Positions 45,880 through 57,172 of a DNA stretch of 64,000 nucleotides are shown in pieces. The position numbers and the translations under genes were made by a program. Every line of letters begins with the position of its first letter. The stretch's first letter is position 1. Origin of the DNA: Pteria penguin (lineage: Eukaryota > Mollusca > Bivalvia > Pterioida > Pteriidae). A model generated the notes under the pieces. It saw nothing but the letters and a program-made list of their open reading frames with translations, did not search any database and was not told the DNA's origin. The stretch lies in assembly GCA_035048485.1 (NCBI GenBank), contig CM068586.1:51884167-51948166 (forward strand), read 5' to 3'.

Positions 45880-47320
45880 TTAATACAGATATAAAACCCC
45901 AACATAGTTTACGGCCCAAATAACATAGAATTGAGAGTACTGAAAGAGTTGTCAACGGAATAAGCTCTGGTTCTATCCATCATTTTCAATACTACAAAAG
46001 AAATCAGAGAATTACCATCCGACTAGAGAGCTGCTTCTTTGAGCCAGGAGAATAACACTGAGAATAATTGACTGTGAAACTATGGAGCATATAGTGACTA
46101 TCTGTATCATGAACCATGCAGACCACCACAATGTTATATCCTTTACAACATGCAAGAAAAGCAAACAAGACATAACAATGTACCATTATGGACTTCTCAA
46201 AAGCCTTCAGTAACATCAACCATACCTTATTAATGCTTACGATAAGTTGGAGCATCCAGGATCCCACGGCTAAGTGTATTTTGACGGACTTTTTTTCTCT
46301 ATATCAACTACTACTACATGTATATGCAAGAAAGAATCCATTATTGGCAGATGATACCATAGTATACCTGTCTATCTCTGTGTATTCTGATTCAGCAGAT
46401 CTGCCAGGGGACACTGGATTACATGTAACTGGCTAAATGAGAAACCACCTTAAAAATGTTCTTTCATCTCGAGAAATGAAATATACTTACCTTCAGCAGG
46501 AAAGACAACCCTAATAGAACTTCTACATGGACACACCCTAGCATCAGTGCACAGCATGTCGCCCAAGACGACCACTTTTGCTTCCAGGCACCAGAAGTCT
46601 TCCTACTTGATTGCCCAAGTGGCGATTAAAAATTGTCCAGTGTTAGTAAACATTGACTGCCATTACAAAAGTCTGCATTTATTTACAGGTTATCAAACAC
46701 TACTCTGGGCTCCTAATTTTTGAAATCTAAGAACCCAGGTTTCTACCATGTGAAACACAGTTAATTTTAGTCCCTGCTCAGTGATATATACTTTGAATGT
46801 GAGGATCTACGATGGAACAAACATGTGAAATAGATCTGCAACAAAGCCATCAAAGCCATCGGCTTCTTAAAATGCAATCTTAACGTCAACGCTGCATCAG
46901 TAAGGAAAATACTTACAAAGCACTGGAAGTCGGCGTGACCTAGTGGTAACGCGCTTCGCTCCTGATCGGGAGGCCGGGGTTCGAGTCCCGCTCTGGTCAT
47001 GCCGATGTCCTGTGTTTCGGATCAGACAGTAAAAACCGAGGTCCCGTGTCATGGTATGCTTGGCACGTTGAAGATCCCTCACTGATTCGGGTGGGTCTGT
47101 TGCAAAGGTCAAAATTTGTATGCCCCGCATCAGACAGATGCCGTCACCATATGCGTGAAAAATTCGTGGTGGGACGTTAAACAAACATCAATCAATCAAT
47201 CAATTACAAAGCACTGGTTAGACCACTCATCGAATATGCAAGCCTAGTCTTGGACTCATACCATCAGAATGAATTAGAAATAAAGAGTAGAAATGGTCCA
47301 GTGACAAGGAGCCTGATATG
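45880..47320 (+). pseudogene. Non-LTR retrotransposon (LINE) RT remnant, split by a SINE
   Basis: Scattered reading-frame blocks: IELRVLKELSTE (about 45930, as in GPDxIPxRxLKELS), MDFSKAFSNINHTLLM (46188, the first RT catalytic block), LLADDTIVYLSIS (46352, the ADD catalytic block), LRWNKHV- and LGFL-like blocks, then LVRPLIEYASLV (about 47217). Order and motifs are those of jockey/CR1-like RTs. Many frameshifts and stops; dead. Confidence 0.75.
46927..47203 (+). mobile_element. SINE family 1 nested in the LINE, exact 14-bp TSD
   Basis: Flanked by TTACAAAGCACTGG at 46913-46926 and 47204-47217. Head GGCGTGACCTAGTGGTAACG, B-box GGGTTCGAGTCCC, tail (AATC)n. Removing it restores the LINE reading across YKALVRPLIEYA-like sequence. 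Confidence 0.93.
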
Positions 47321-47324
47321 TTAC

Positions 47325-48115
47325 TTTCAGACATGGAAGCTACTCAGCCATCAATGAAATGTTAGAATATGTGGAATGGAGTTGGAATTGGAGAAGATAA
47401 GGAAAGATGCTCAACTTGCAATAAGATAGAGAATGACAAGGTTGTCAGCAATAAGGAACTTTTTTAACTGTATCATATTGCCCTGTGAGTCTTTTATCTT
47501 GACTGCCACATGAAGTATAACGCTCAACTTTTTAGTACACTTCATATTGGAGGAAGAAGAGGAGGGACATCTTGTATGACCTAGACGAATGACCAGAAAC
47601 TTTTGTGATAGACCCCGTCAAATTCCATGAACCAGAATGACTGTCGTCAGCATTCGTTTTTCCTGAGCACTTTCAGGGATTGAAATGCTCTTCCTCCTGC
47701 CATTTTGTCCACAACCTCATCAGTGGCCTTCGAAGCCTGTGTGATCAACTCTTGTATGAGGTCTTCATTTTATCCAGTTTTGACCATAAATACATATATA
47801 TGCATTAAAGATCTTAAACATATAGTACAGTTCACTTGTTGTGTTTTTCCACCTGCCAATTTCATTTCCAATTTCAAGAATTACATATTACACAGTGTAT
47901 TTCACCAAGGCGTTAATAAGCACAGGAAAGTTTACACATGAATTCCCATTGTGATCTTGGATGTTTTTTCCCACTGAGTGTTGTGCACTTTCTCCAATAC
48001 ACCTGTTCTTTACTTTACCTGACAATGGTTGGTGAGTTTAGATCTGCTCAAATGTAGAATATTCTGCATCAGAATACTCAGAATTGTCAGAAAGAATGGG
48101 CTTTTGAGTTTCAAA
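47325..48115. other. Unassigned stretch
   Basis: No gene recognised; a 78-aa frame at 47705-47941 has no known domain. Confidence 0.4.
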
Positions 48116-48119
48116 CAAA

Positions 48120-48545
48120 AATTAAAAACTATTCACACGCAACCCTTAATGTGGGCCGTTATGACGCCACCGATCATTTTTATTCTAGAAAGCTTTATCT
48201 TGGCAATTACAGTAGTCGTGCATATATCTATTCTATGAACACTTGCTAATTCCTTTTAATTTGAGGTTGATATGATGATTTCTAAAACTAAGTTGTCTAA
48301 ACTTCATTAAACAAGAGGACACACAAGATCAGCAAGAAGGAAAACAAATAGAAAATCTTGAAACTGAAAAGCTTATGAAAACTTCCGAAAAGGATCGGAA
48401 GACTTTCTGTGGATTATCATTCATAATTTTTCTATTATCCAATTATAAATCCATCTCCTGTGATATACAACATTTATAGTCATTATAAAAATTCAGATAA
48501 GCATAGTACGGGTCATGAACAATAAAAAAGAGACAAAATTGTGAA
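48120..48545 (-). repeat. 3' flank of VMO1 copy D (shared repeat)
   Basis: CACACGCAACCCTTAATGTG and AAACTTCCGAAAAGGATCGG are nearly identical to 6350-6990 downstream of copy C, minus strand. Confidence 0.7.
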
Positions 48546-48567
48546 TCTTTATTGATAATCAAATGAT

Positions 48568-48822
48568 TCATCTATAATTTAAATTGCAGCAGAAGAATTC
48601 TACGTCATTCAATGCTGTGTCATCGCCACTATGCTGTGATTTTTCAAATTTGATCTGTAAACCGTATGTGTCGGAGTTTGGTGAGCATTGGCTACTCCAA
48701 CCTCCCCAGGATCTCCATATTTCTTCCAGATCCCTGTTGATATTCAGTTCCCTGGAATACCCAGTGCCTTCATTTCTACACTTGAACTTAATCGAGTTAG
48801 CAGCCGTGTCGTCTCCCTTGCC
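48568..48822 (-). CDS. VMO1: VMO1-like copy D, terminal exon
   Basis: Open for 84 codons plus stop, phase 0. [19 protein letters not shown], then [19 protein letters not shown] and [15 protein letters not shown]. Cysteine positions match copy C. Confidence 0.85.
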   Translation of the reverse strand, partial: GKGDDTAANSIKFKCRNEGTGYSRELNINRDLEEIWRSWGGWSSQCSPNSDTYGLQIKFEKSQHSGDDTALNDVEFFCCNLNYR

Positions 48823-50299
48823 CTGTAACATATATATTCAGTCAAATAATCATGTGACTTCAATGGACACATGTCTTAAATTACAGTGATGCACCTTTTT
48901 ATTACGACACAGAAATAAGTCCAATGTAAAAGACTTTCAAATTGGAAAATACCTCGTACACCGTTAAATTTACAATAGTCTAGACGTACATGTAGTTATG
49001 ATTCCCATATAATTGGTCTGGAAACTAATTTTATACCCTGTTTGAGGGATTCCAATCTTGTACTATAATAATAAGGTCATAAGAAAATAAGGAAGAAACT
49101 AGAAATTATTGATTTTGGAACTTGGTTATATACCTGTTTTCCTTCGACTCTTTGCTTAAATGCAGCTAGATAACTGTGGTCAATTTCACAGCGTCTCGCT
49201 TCAGCCATTCTCCGCACATTTGGTTATTTGCTCTTCCTTCGGTAACCGTATTGTCAGAGCAAATCAAAGCAATATTGTTCAAAGCCGTGTCATCACCACG
49301 TCCTTGCGGTCGTTCAACCTATATTAATGAGAACAGTTTTGAGAGGAACTTGACGTCTTTAGCTACAGAAATGTAAAATAAGAAAGTAGTGTTACACGAC
49401 TAGGGCACTAACAACAATGTACTACAGTAGATATTAACGGACCCCTGAAATTCAGAGGTCAGAACAGGTACCCGGGAGGAGTGAGACTCTCCTATTTGGC
49501 TACTCATACCTTCCGTGAATGCCATTACATACATGTACAACTATTGGCCCATATGTGCTGGACAATATAAAGCGTTTGATAAAGATATTTTACCAATGCC
49601 AAGAAAGTATGGCAGACTTAGAAGTAATATATATAATTACCTATTGTGAAAGGTTAATTCAAATATGACTAAAATTGATTTGAAAGTAAGCCATCTACAA
49701 GGAAATACAACAACCTTTAAGATATTTTGATAAGTAAAGGTATAAGGCACTATTCAAAATAATTGTCTTATTGCGAATAAAGAACTCAAAGTCTCATCAC
49801 TGTATTTATTATATTTGATTCTTATTCACCAAGTCACACCCTTCTCATTTTCGAGTTGCCCATTAATTTATTGGAAGAGATGTGAAACAAATGGAATAAA
49901 GTAAAACAACTTAAAATCTTAGAAAAATAGACATATATCAATTTTCAAATTTTCCTTTATTTTATAACCAATGGCATATGTTCTGAATGGGCAGAAAACT
50001 TGCTGACCCCATGAACCCCATATTCCACTATTTTGGACAACCAGCAAATTTTCATAATGGCTTGCATATGCTGAAAATTTTATTCAAAGAATAAGATAAA
50101 TACATATACTTGATCACGATTGGAGTAACAATACCAATAACGTACAGAGATCAAAAAATCTTTCCATGACGAACGGATGTTTGAAAATATAACAGGAGAA
50201 AGTTAGCTCTACAAATATATATGAAATGTAATTTTAATTACCAAACTACAGATGAATTTCACTAGATGATGGACGTATATAGTCACTTTCTGTGTCAAT

Positions 50300-50392
50300 G
50301 TGTGGAGGAGGGGTGTGTATGTGTTTGTGTGTTTGTTTGTTTGTGTGTGTTTGTTTGTGTGTGTGTGTGTGTGTGTGTGTAAGGGTGTGTTT
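50300..50392. repeat. (GT)n / (TTTG)n microsatellite
   Basis: GTGTGTTTGTTTGT-type then pure (GT)n. The 61-aa frame through it is an artefact. Confidence 0.9.
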
Positions 50393-50619
50393 GAAATGGG
50401 TCGGTGGATATGGGATGAAATATCCCCCTATTCGGATATTTCTAACTTTGATACTGAATCGGAATTATAGTAAGTAAAATCTTTCTGAAATGACCCTTTA
50501 TTCTCGAGACAGTTTAGTAATATATGACCATAAGATGGAATAAGTATCCACTTTTCCAATCGAATCTATATACAGTTATCAAAACACCTTTTCAGAAGAT
50601 TTTTGTTTTGGGTCGATAA

Positions 50620-50785
50620 ATTTACAACCTACCCACCCGAGGCAATGAGGTATCTTTTAATATCCATGCCTACCATGACACTGGACCTCAGTTTTTATTG
50701 TCTGGTCAGAAAGGCAGGACAATGGTATGCCCACCGCGGGAGTCTAACCCGAGCACCTCATCCCCTGTGCCACAAAGGTTTAAAT
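50620..50785 (-). repeat. SINE family 1, diverged, in intron 1 of VMO1 copy D
   Basis: ACCCGAGGCAATGAGGTATC, TTTATTGTCTGGTCAGAAAG and GGGAGTCTAACCCGAGCACC. Orthologous in place to 12728-12905 in copy B. Confidence 0.65.
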
Positions 50786-50994
50786 AAGGTTTTAAAATTT
50801 CTTGAGACAACATGGTTAAATACTATAAATACTGGAAAATCAAATCTGAAATAAAACCAAAGTGAGCAATGCTTCAGTGAAAAAACAGCACAATGAAATA
50901 AATGACATCTTCCAGCAAAATATGTAGAATTCTTCGTAGGACATCAAAGAGAAAACAGAAGACATCTGGCAAAGCTGTATGACAAAATTCACCA

Positions 50995-51665
50995 CGGACA
51001 TGCACACAAAACATGATAATAGTAAAATATATACGGGAAAACGACATAACAAAAATATTCGATTGTGCTGAGGTTACGATACCGAGTTTGGACAGTCAAT
51101 TAAAGTAACAAACGTCACTTAATTGGTGTGGTTGACCGGTTTACGAGCGCCCATTTCCCCCACTCACTGCAAAAGCAGCACAATCAAAGGACACACATTT
51201 AAAAATTTATAAATAAACCTCCATATAGAGAACAAGGATCAACTGCTTTTCAAGAAAAGAGGTCATAAAAATTTCTTATACACGAAACGTTTATAGAATA
51301 ATATGCTGCTATCAAAAATATGTAAGGCGACATCAACATAGGTAAACAGTGCTCTGCCCGTCTGTAAGCGAGCTCAGGTCCTTGATCAATAGAAGTCCCG
51401 ACTAACAGTCAGAAGGGACGACGATCAGGACCGTGTCTCCTCTGAAAAGATTTGGACAAGGCCCGTCATAGAGTCCCTACCGCCCAGTTAGTCAGCGTGC
51501 AATGCTCAAGAAAGAGTCTCTATTGGGATGTAGAGAGACCCAATACAAGACATATGGTCTTAGTGATGATCTCGGTGTCGAACTGTCGATGTCAAAGGGG
51601 TTTGATAATTTGAGATACCGCTGATATGAAATTATCGGAATAGATCACCATATTCAAGTTCAAAT
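50995..51665 (-). mobile_element. Naiad 3' end, truncated
   Basis: On the minus strand: the RT C-terminus remnant (SDNFISAVSQIIK), a degraded LVLG-like block, EHCTLTNWAVGTL and TGA; then the SECIS-like fold and the tail. It is inserted in intron 1 of VMO1 copy D. Confidence 0.75.
51400..51493 (-). promoter_or_regulatory. SECIS-like stem-loop in Naiad 3' end
   Basis: Minus strand: outer stem GACTAACTG / CTGTTAGTC; lower helix AGGGAC / GTCCCT; ATGA; 12 nt; AA; 24 nt; TGAT. The upper helix pairs GGGCCTTGTC with GACACGGTCC (one mismatch, one G-U). Compared with 61.1 kb the first pair of the lower helix is A-T instead of G-C, a compensatory change. Confidence 0.65.
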
Positions 51666-52204
51666 CTAACAAGAGGGTAAATTTATATAAGCATTGTTTG
51701 AAGCAACAACTACAGCATTTAGTAATTTACATTCTAAATTAGATATATGTTAGCTTTCAAAACTTATGCCCAGTAACGACTGATATTACAAAAAAGTACA
51801 TAAATGAACAGGTAAACCAAATTACTGTAAAAGATACCCATAGACAGACTAACAATACATAGGATGCTAGTGAACTTCATAGCTGATGATTTCTTTCGTG
51901 TGCCTCTTTCAACTTGTTAGATGTCCGTCTTCATGTTCCAGTACTTAGATAATGTATAATGTTGCTACATACATACACAGAATGAATGGAAAACACTACG
52001 TCAGTCATAGTAACATTTGGTAAAATTCCTTTATACAAAATATTACTCCCAGGAAAATAGGTATGTTGTTTCATTTTCGATTTCATTTGGAATCTATGGT
52101 GTATCATTTCTTTAATATTTGCTATTGCTGCGATGGATGTATTGATAAATTTTGTAGCGATGCATAAACGAGTCACGCCGTAGAAATGCACGTTCACTAT
52201 AGAC

Positions 52205-52300
52205 GTTAAATGAAGGGTGTAATATGTACTAGGTTGCATCGAAAATGAATGGGATGTATTGAATTCACATGATAGATAAGTAACATTTTATACACAGAAA
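52205..52300. repeat. Harbinger-like end upstream of VMO1 copy D
   Basis: GGGTGTAATATGTACTAGG matches 9727 (+) and 11990 (-). It has the same distance and orientation to exon 1 as in copy B. Confidence 0.6.
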
Positions 52301-52619
52301 ACACGTTATAATGTTCCCGGCCGATTTGTCCGGATAAACGGATTTTCCGGATTACCGGACCATAGTACCGGTACATTAGATGTTAAAGAATCATATTTCT
52401 TGATGAAAGAAGGGTGTATACAGTACACAATAAAGCACAAGTGATAATCCTTATATGCGTTTAATTTGAAGAAATGTATTACGTATTTAATATATCAAGA
52501 TCTTTGGTAAATTATACATTAATTTCAGCCAAACCCGATGGTATTGGTATTTTATAATCGAAATGTTATAAAAACATTCATACTGAAGTCAGACATTCGA
52601 TAATGCATCCAATTATCTT

Positions 52620-54470
52620 CTTTTAGCTATACATCCACCATTGTTTCTAAACTGTTTAATTACAAACAAACTTTGAAGTGCCTAGATATCAAATATCTTA
52701 CACAAAACCATACCGCGTGTTCATGCTCCTTATCCAAATTTACATATAGTCTTGTTGGTCACGTCATCACTTTATCTCAATGGCGATGTCAACATCGTGA
52801 ACAATGTAACTCTTCGTGAGCTAATTACCCGGGGTCCAACATTTAGAGAGCCTAAAACATTTAATTGGCGAACCAACTTCCGTATTGTTAGGGATTCGGT
52901 AGAGGACTATGTTCGTAGATGGGCAAAACGTGAAGAAGGTGAGCTAAATACGTTGTCAGAATGGATTTAGAGTGTAAGAGGTTTGATACTCACAAGTATT
53001 AGTAATTTAAAAAGGGGCATGAAGACCATTCATCCGTCTGTCTTCGACGACCCAAGAGTCAGAGAAGAACTCGAAGGAATGCATGACAATATAAATTGTC
53101 TTTAGAGGAACTTGGCATTAACAAATTTACTGGAAATCCCACTTACACTCGCTCTACACTCTCACTAGATGAAATTATTATTAACCATAAGTCAGTGTTA
53201 AGTACCTTCTTTAACTTATGTACTAAGGATAGTAGTTCGAGTTACCCTATTTATATTGGATCTCTAAATTACACAAAGATCCATATAAACATAGGTTCAT
53301 TGCAGGATCCAGTAAAACTTCTATCAGCCCTCCTTACCAAAATATTATCTGCAATTAAGGAGAAACTTTAGACGTACTTCGATGTGATTTACTCTAGAAG
53401 TGGTGTTAATCAGTTGTGGATACTATAAAAACTCCAAAGAATTATTGGAAAACTTAAAATCTCAAAATCTGACAACTATTAAATTCATTAAGATTTATCA
53501 TTTTTCTACACTTTATACCACCATACCTCATGATAAATTGAAAAACTGGCTCTTTAGAATCATTGATAACTGTTTCTTCACCAAAAAGGCTTCACGCAGA
53601 TATAAATTTATTGTTTTAGGATATCTAGATACATATTTTGTGAAAAACCACTCTGAATCTAAAAATGAGTACTCTGAAGATGACATCAAAAACATGCTGG
53701 ACTTTATTTTGGAAATACATATATACAGAATATTCTGTATATAAAAAGAATATCAGTATTAAGTATGACTTTTTCGCATCATGTTGACTTCAACAATGTC
53801 AGTATTTCGAGATTTTCATACAAATGCGAGTTTGATAAGTCGTTTTCGAAGAAAATTGACTTACGAAATCTCGTAATGGTATCTTTAAAACAATAACTCG
53901 ACATAAAATTCTCGTTAGTAGCATGTTTATTGCAACATATCAACAAAAATGATGTGAATAATTCTTGATTTTCATGGAAATGCGACTTTATTACGACGAT
54001 TAATTTTAAAATTGACATAAGGGAAATCGCATAAATTTATCTTGACTTAAAGAAAATCAACTAAGTGTTTTATAGATGACAAGTTGCCCACAAGAACTCG
54101 TTTAAGGACAGTTTACGGCAACTTTTCGACTTTATTACGTCATCAAGTTTTATTACTCTCGGCAAAGCAGTTTTATTTTTGGCATGAGATCTACTACTGA
54201 CAATACAACAACACCAGGCACCAACACGTTTTCGTAGTAACATTCCCTTCTCAAATGAATATCTTGTCTATGTGACTCAGCTGATTCGGTATGCTAGAGC
54301 TTCTTCTGACTACGGCTCTTTCATTCATGGAGACAAATTATTTGGTGACAAAGTTATTACCACAAGTATATGAAATCAAACGTCACTATTCTGCAAATTT
54401 TACGGACGATACAAATATCTAGTTTACAATTAGGGGATAAACGTGCTGTGTTTGATTGTTTCCCAAGGTA
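52620..54470 (+). mobile_element. Naiad-type Penelope-like element fragment (c)
   Basis: Coding blocks with frameshifts: the CxC motif ACSCSLSKF (about 52718), GHVIT, LNGDVNIVNNVTLRELITRG (52775), VEDYVRRWAKREEGELNTLS, then (as in fragment b) a gap where the VPAD..VV(C) block should be, followed by LEELGINKFTGNPTYT (53102), RT blocks KILSAIKEKL and FSTLYTTIPHDKLKNWLFRI (53498), and after a foreign-looking spacer at 53750-54190, YLVYVTQLIRYARASSDYGS (54262). Dead; 5'-truncated. Confidence 0.72.
53755..54195. other. Spacer inside Naiad fragment (c)
   Basis: AT-rich, not alignable to the other Naiads here; it has recurring CATAGAAATGCGA-like blocks (ATTTTCATACAAATGCGAG, TTTTCATGGAAATGCGAC). It is possibly an unrelated insertion. 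Confidence 0.4.
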
Positions 54471-54479
54471 TACTGTGGT

Positions 54480-55338
54480 TACACCGTTGGAAAGAGGGTT
54501 TTCCTGGCGACGCTTGCGGAATGGTAGAACTTAAGACGTTAAGAGCACTGAACGAAGTTGTTACTGACAGTATTTTTGATAGTTGGAGTCAGAGGCAATG
54601 TGGACAAAGAGTACGTACAATGTAGTAATGCATTTGAGGACGGTATATCATGGTTATACATGTCTGAACGCAAACGTATGGACCAATCAGAATTGTCAAA
54701 ACAAAACAAGTGAATTAGAATTATCGGTTATCGTTGTCGTCGACTTCCTTATTCGATTGAAGATGATTATCGGTTTGGATTGTGGTAGATTCTGTCGCAA
54801 TAACTAAAAACTATCGTGACGTCTTACCAAATGGGACTACGGTATTATACCGTCTACTGAATGTGACTTCGAGTTTTTAATAACTCACCTTATATTATGG
54901 CATACCTCCATGTCACCTGATTCCACCTCGGGATTTTTCTGGGGGTCCGTGATTGCCTTTACTCATTATTTTGTCTCTGTATCGATTTTCCGACAGAACA
55001 CGGCTTGGTATCTTATTCTTTCACTCCATCTCTTACCATTTAAAGACACATAATGTCTAATTTTATAAAATCAGAGGTACAATAAAATATATTCCTAACT
55101 TATTTTACTTATATAAAGATTATAAACTGCAGCGACCCCCAAACCCAATAAGCCTTGTTTATACAGTTATTGCTGCAGCAAGTTAGAAATACGACCCTCA
55201 AATTTAACCTACTTACGTTCGTACGAGACCGGAGAATACGCACGTGACCTTAAAATTATTCATTTGCATACGGGGTAAAACAACAATGGCGAAGATAAGA
55301 AAGAGAAAAAGAAAAGAAATCGGCCTTCTGTACTAAGT
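54480..55338. other. Unassigned stretch
   Basis: No gene. A weak GC-motif-like block (CCACCTCGGGATTTTTCTGG, GGGGTCCGTG) lies at about 54915-54955. Confidence 0.4.
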
Positions 55339-55351
55339 GACTCGGAAAAGA

Positions 55352-55520
55352 TTTTTGGTTGATTGGTGTTTTACGTCGCTTTCAACAATATTTCAGTTAT
55401 ATCGCGACATGGAAGCAGGAGGTTACCAACCTCTTAAACATAGTGGCGCAACCCGGGAATCGAACCCGGATCGTCGGCGCCGCAAGCCAAGCGCTTAACC
55501 ACTACACCACGCCTGCTCCT
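55352..55520 (-). mobile_element. SINE family 2 with exact 13-bp TSD
   Basis: Flanked by GACTCGGAAAAGA at 55339-55351 and 55521-55533. Almost identical to 35075-35247, so this family was active recently. Confidence 0.92.
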
Positions 55521-55534
55521 GACTCGGAAAAGAA

Positions 55535-56060
55535 AAGAAAGAAAGAATGAGTATGATGTAAAGCATGCGATAAGTAGAATTTGTACCACGTGCATTGCAT
55601 ACATTATGCAAATTTCCGAGGTCGACCGAGATGAATAAAACTGATAAGAAAAACGTGGGTTATGTAGCATATTTGTATGCGATAGCTGCATTTAATACCG
55701 ATGGGCAGTCCAAAGATACTGTACTAAACAAATTTACGATGTTACCTTAATCACAATAGTAGACGCTACAAGAGACCATTTAACGATACAGCCCACGGAA
55801 AAATAGACAACGACAACGTTGGGGTATGGCATTAGGTCTACGGACATTCGTACCGGCAAGACATTCACCTCAGAATTTATCCTAAAACAATGTCGTATCC
55901 TTTTAAAACACTGAGATACATATCTGTTTTTATTCTTCAAAAAAAGTTTATCTTCAAAAAAAGAGAAAAATTCACGCATACTTTCCCGTTCCGGATATAT
56001 CTTTAATAAGAACAGATCTAAATAAAGTACAAGAAAACGGGGAGATTTGAAAACTGCAAG
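55535..56060. other. Unassigned stretch
   Basis: A 111-aa minus frame (55734-56069) with no recognised domain. No repeat match. Confidence 0.4.
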
Positions 56061-56064
56061 AGTA

Positions 56065-56190
56065 TTCACGATACCCTAGAGTTTTTGACTTGACGTCACG
56101 ATATTCTGCACTTTTTGATATGACGTCGTGATACCCTACAATTTTTATGTCACTGTGACGTCACGATACCCTAAAGTTTATGATATAAAG
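56065..56190 (+). repeat. Short tandem repeat with GACGTCACGATACCCTA motif
   Basis: Three to four units of about 35-45 bp: TGACGTCACGATATTCTGCA, GACGTCGTGATACCCTACAA, GACGTCACGATACCCTAAAG. The GATACCCT block returns in the hairpin at 56310. Confidence 0.65.
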
Positions 56191-56308
56191 TCTTTGTGAT
56201 TAGCGACTTGGTTTAAAAAACCGTAACACTGTGCGTATTGCCTCTAGTTGTAATTATTTTTATCAAATACATTAGAATGACTAACGCCTAACAGTGGAAC
56301 TCAATTTC

Positions 56309-56338
56309 TGACAGGGTATTCGCCGATACCCTGTCAGT
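56309..56338. repeat. Perfect 12-bp hairpin
   Basis: CTGACAGGGTAT, 6-nt loop, ATACCCTGTCAG. Confidence 0.85.
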
Positions 56339-56446
56339 TTTTGTAAAACACAAGCATGGTAATCCCTAATTTTCTTTTCGTTTGTTAATTCTAAAACGTT
56401 TTTTAATCTATAAAGAAAAGAGGAAGAAAAAAGGCCAACATTATTA

Positions 56447-56862
56447 GTTATTAGGTTTGTTACTGACCTTACACGGAAATATGTCTATGGGCTTTATCAA
56501 CCCGACATATTTCCGTGTAAGGTCAGTAACAAACCTAATAACTGTTTTATTTTGTCGAGGACAATTTACCGTACACACAAATGATCAGTTCCAGAACACC
56601 AACGTAGTTTATATTATGATTTTCAGTCTAGTTTTGCTTATTGTCCGACATTGCCGTACACATTTTTACAACTGACTCTACACAAGAATTTCTAGGTCAG
56701 TCACATGACCAAAATCAAACATTTCCATTGGGTCAAACTATATATGGTGATATAGGCTATTATTTGGCCTCGGACTAGTTTGACCCAATGGAAATATTTG
56801 ACTCTATGGGTTTTATCTACCCGACATATTTCCGTGTAAGGTCAGTAACAAACCTAATATCT
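56447..56862. mobile_element. Nested fold-back element
   Basis: Left end TTATTAGGTTTGTTACTGAC (38-bp arm ending ATATGTC). Its reverse complement occurs twice, ending at 56542 and at about 56860. Between them is a second inverted repeat: CATTTCCATTGGGTCAAACT at about 56724 against AGTTTGACCCAATGGAAAT at about 56777. No coding potential. Confidence 0.8.
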
Positions 56863-57172
56863 AATAATATCACCAACCTGGGCACATGAGAAACATGAGA
56901 TACCAGCAAGTGTCAGAATATTCTGTATCGGAAGTGTCCCTTTCAGAAATCTTATTTCAAATCGCAACCGAAACTAGCATTACATCATTCTAAAACAGTC
57001 ATATTTTACGAAAATCACAGAAAACACGAGAAAATGTACAAAAACAACTGAATGCGAAAAGATGACAAAACTTGATCTCGGAATGGAATAAAAAACCACA
57101 ACACTTCTTAGGACAACGTTCTACAGCAATATGCAGGGCAATTAAAAAATAATCTACAAGCCCGTTATCACA

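Larger units (their letters stand above)
48548..51880 (-). pseudogene. VMO1: VMO1-like gene copy D, nearly complete
   Basis: The most complete copy; a secreted egg-coat or mucus-type protein. Minus-strand exons: exon 1, 51880-51838, signal peptide MKFTSILCIVSLSM with GT donor; exon 2, 50070-49955, in phase with exon 1 (completes ..AYASHYENLLVVQNSGIWG, SWGQQVFCPFRTYAIGYKIK; likely signal cleavage after AYA); exon 3, 49318-49134; exon 4, 48822-48568 with stop; AATAAA at 48553-48548. Two defects: the exon 2 donor reads AAG|GA instead of AAG|GT, and exon 3 lacks one base (near 49204) relative to copies B and C, which shifts the frame. Both are single-base changes, so either a very recent pseudogene or a functional allele with sequencing errors is possible. 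Confidence 0.82.
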
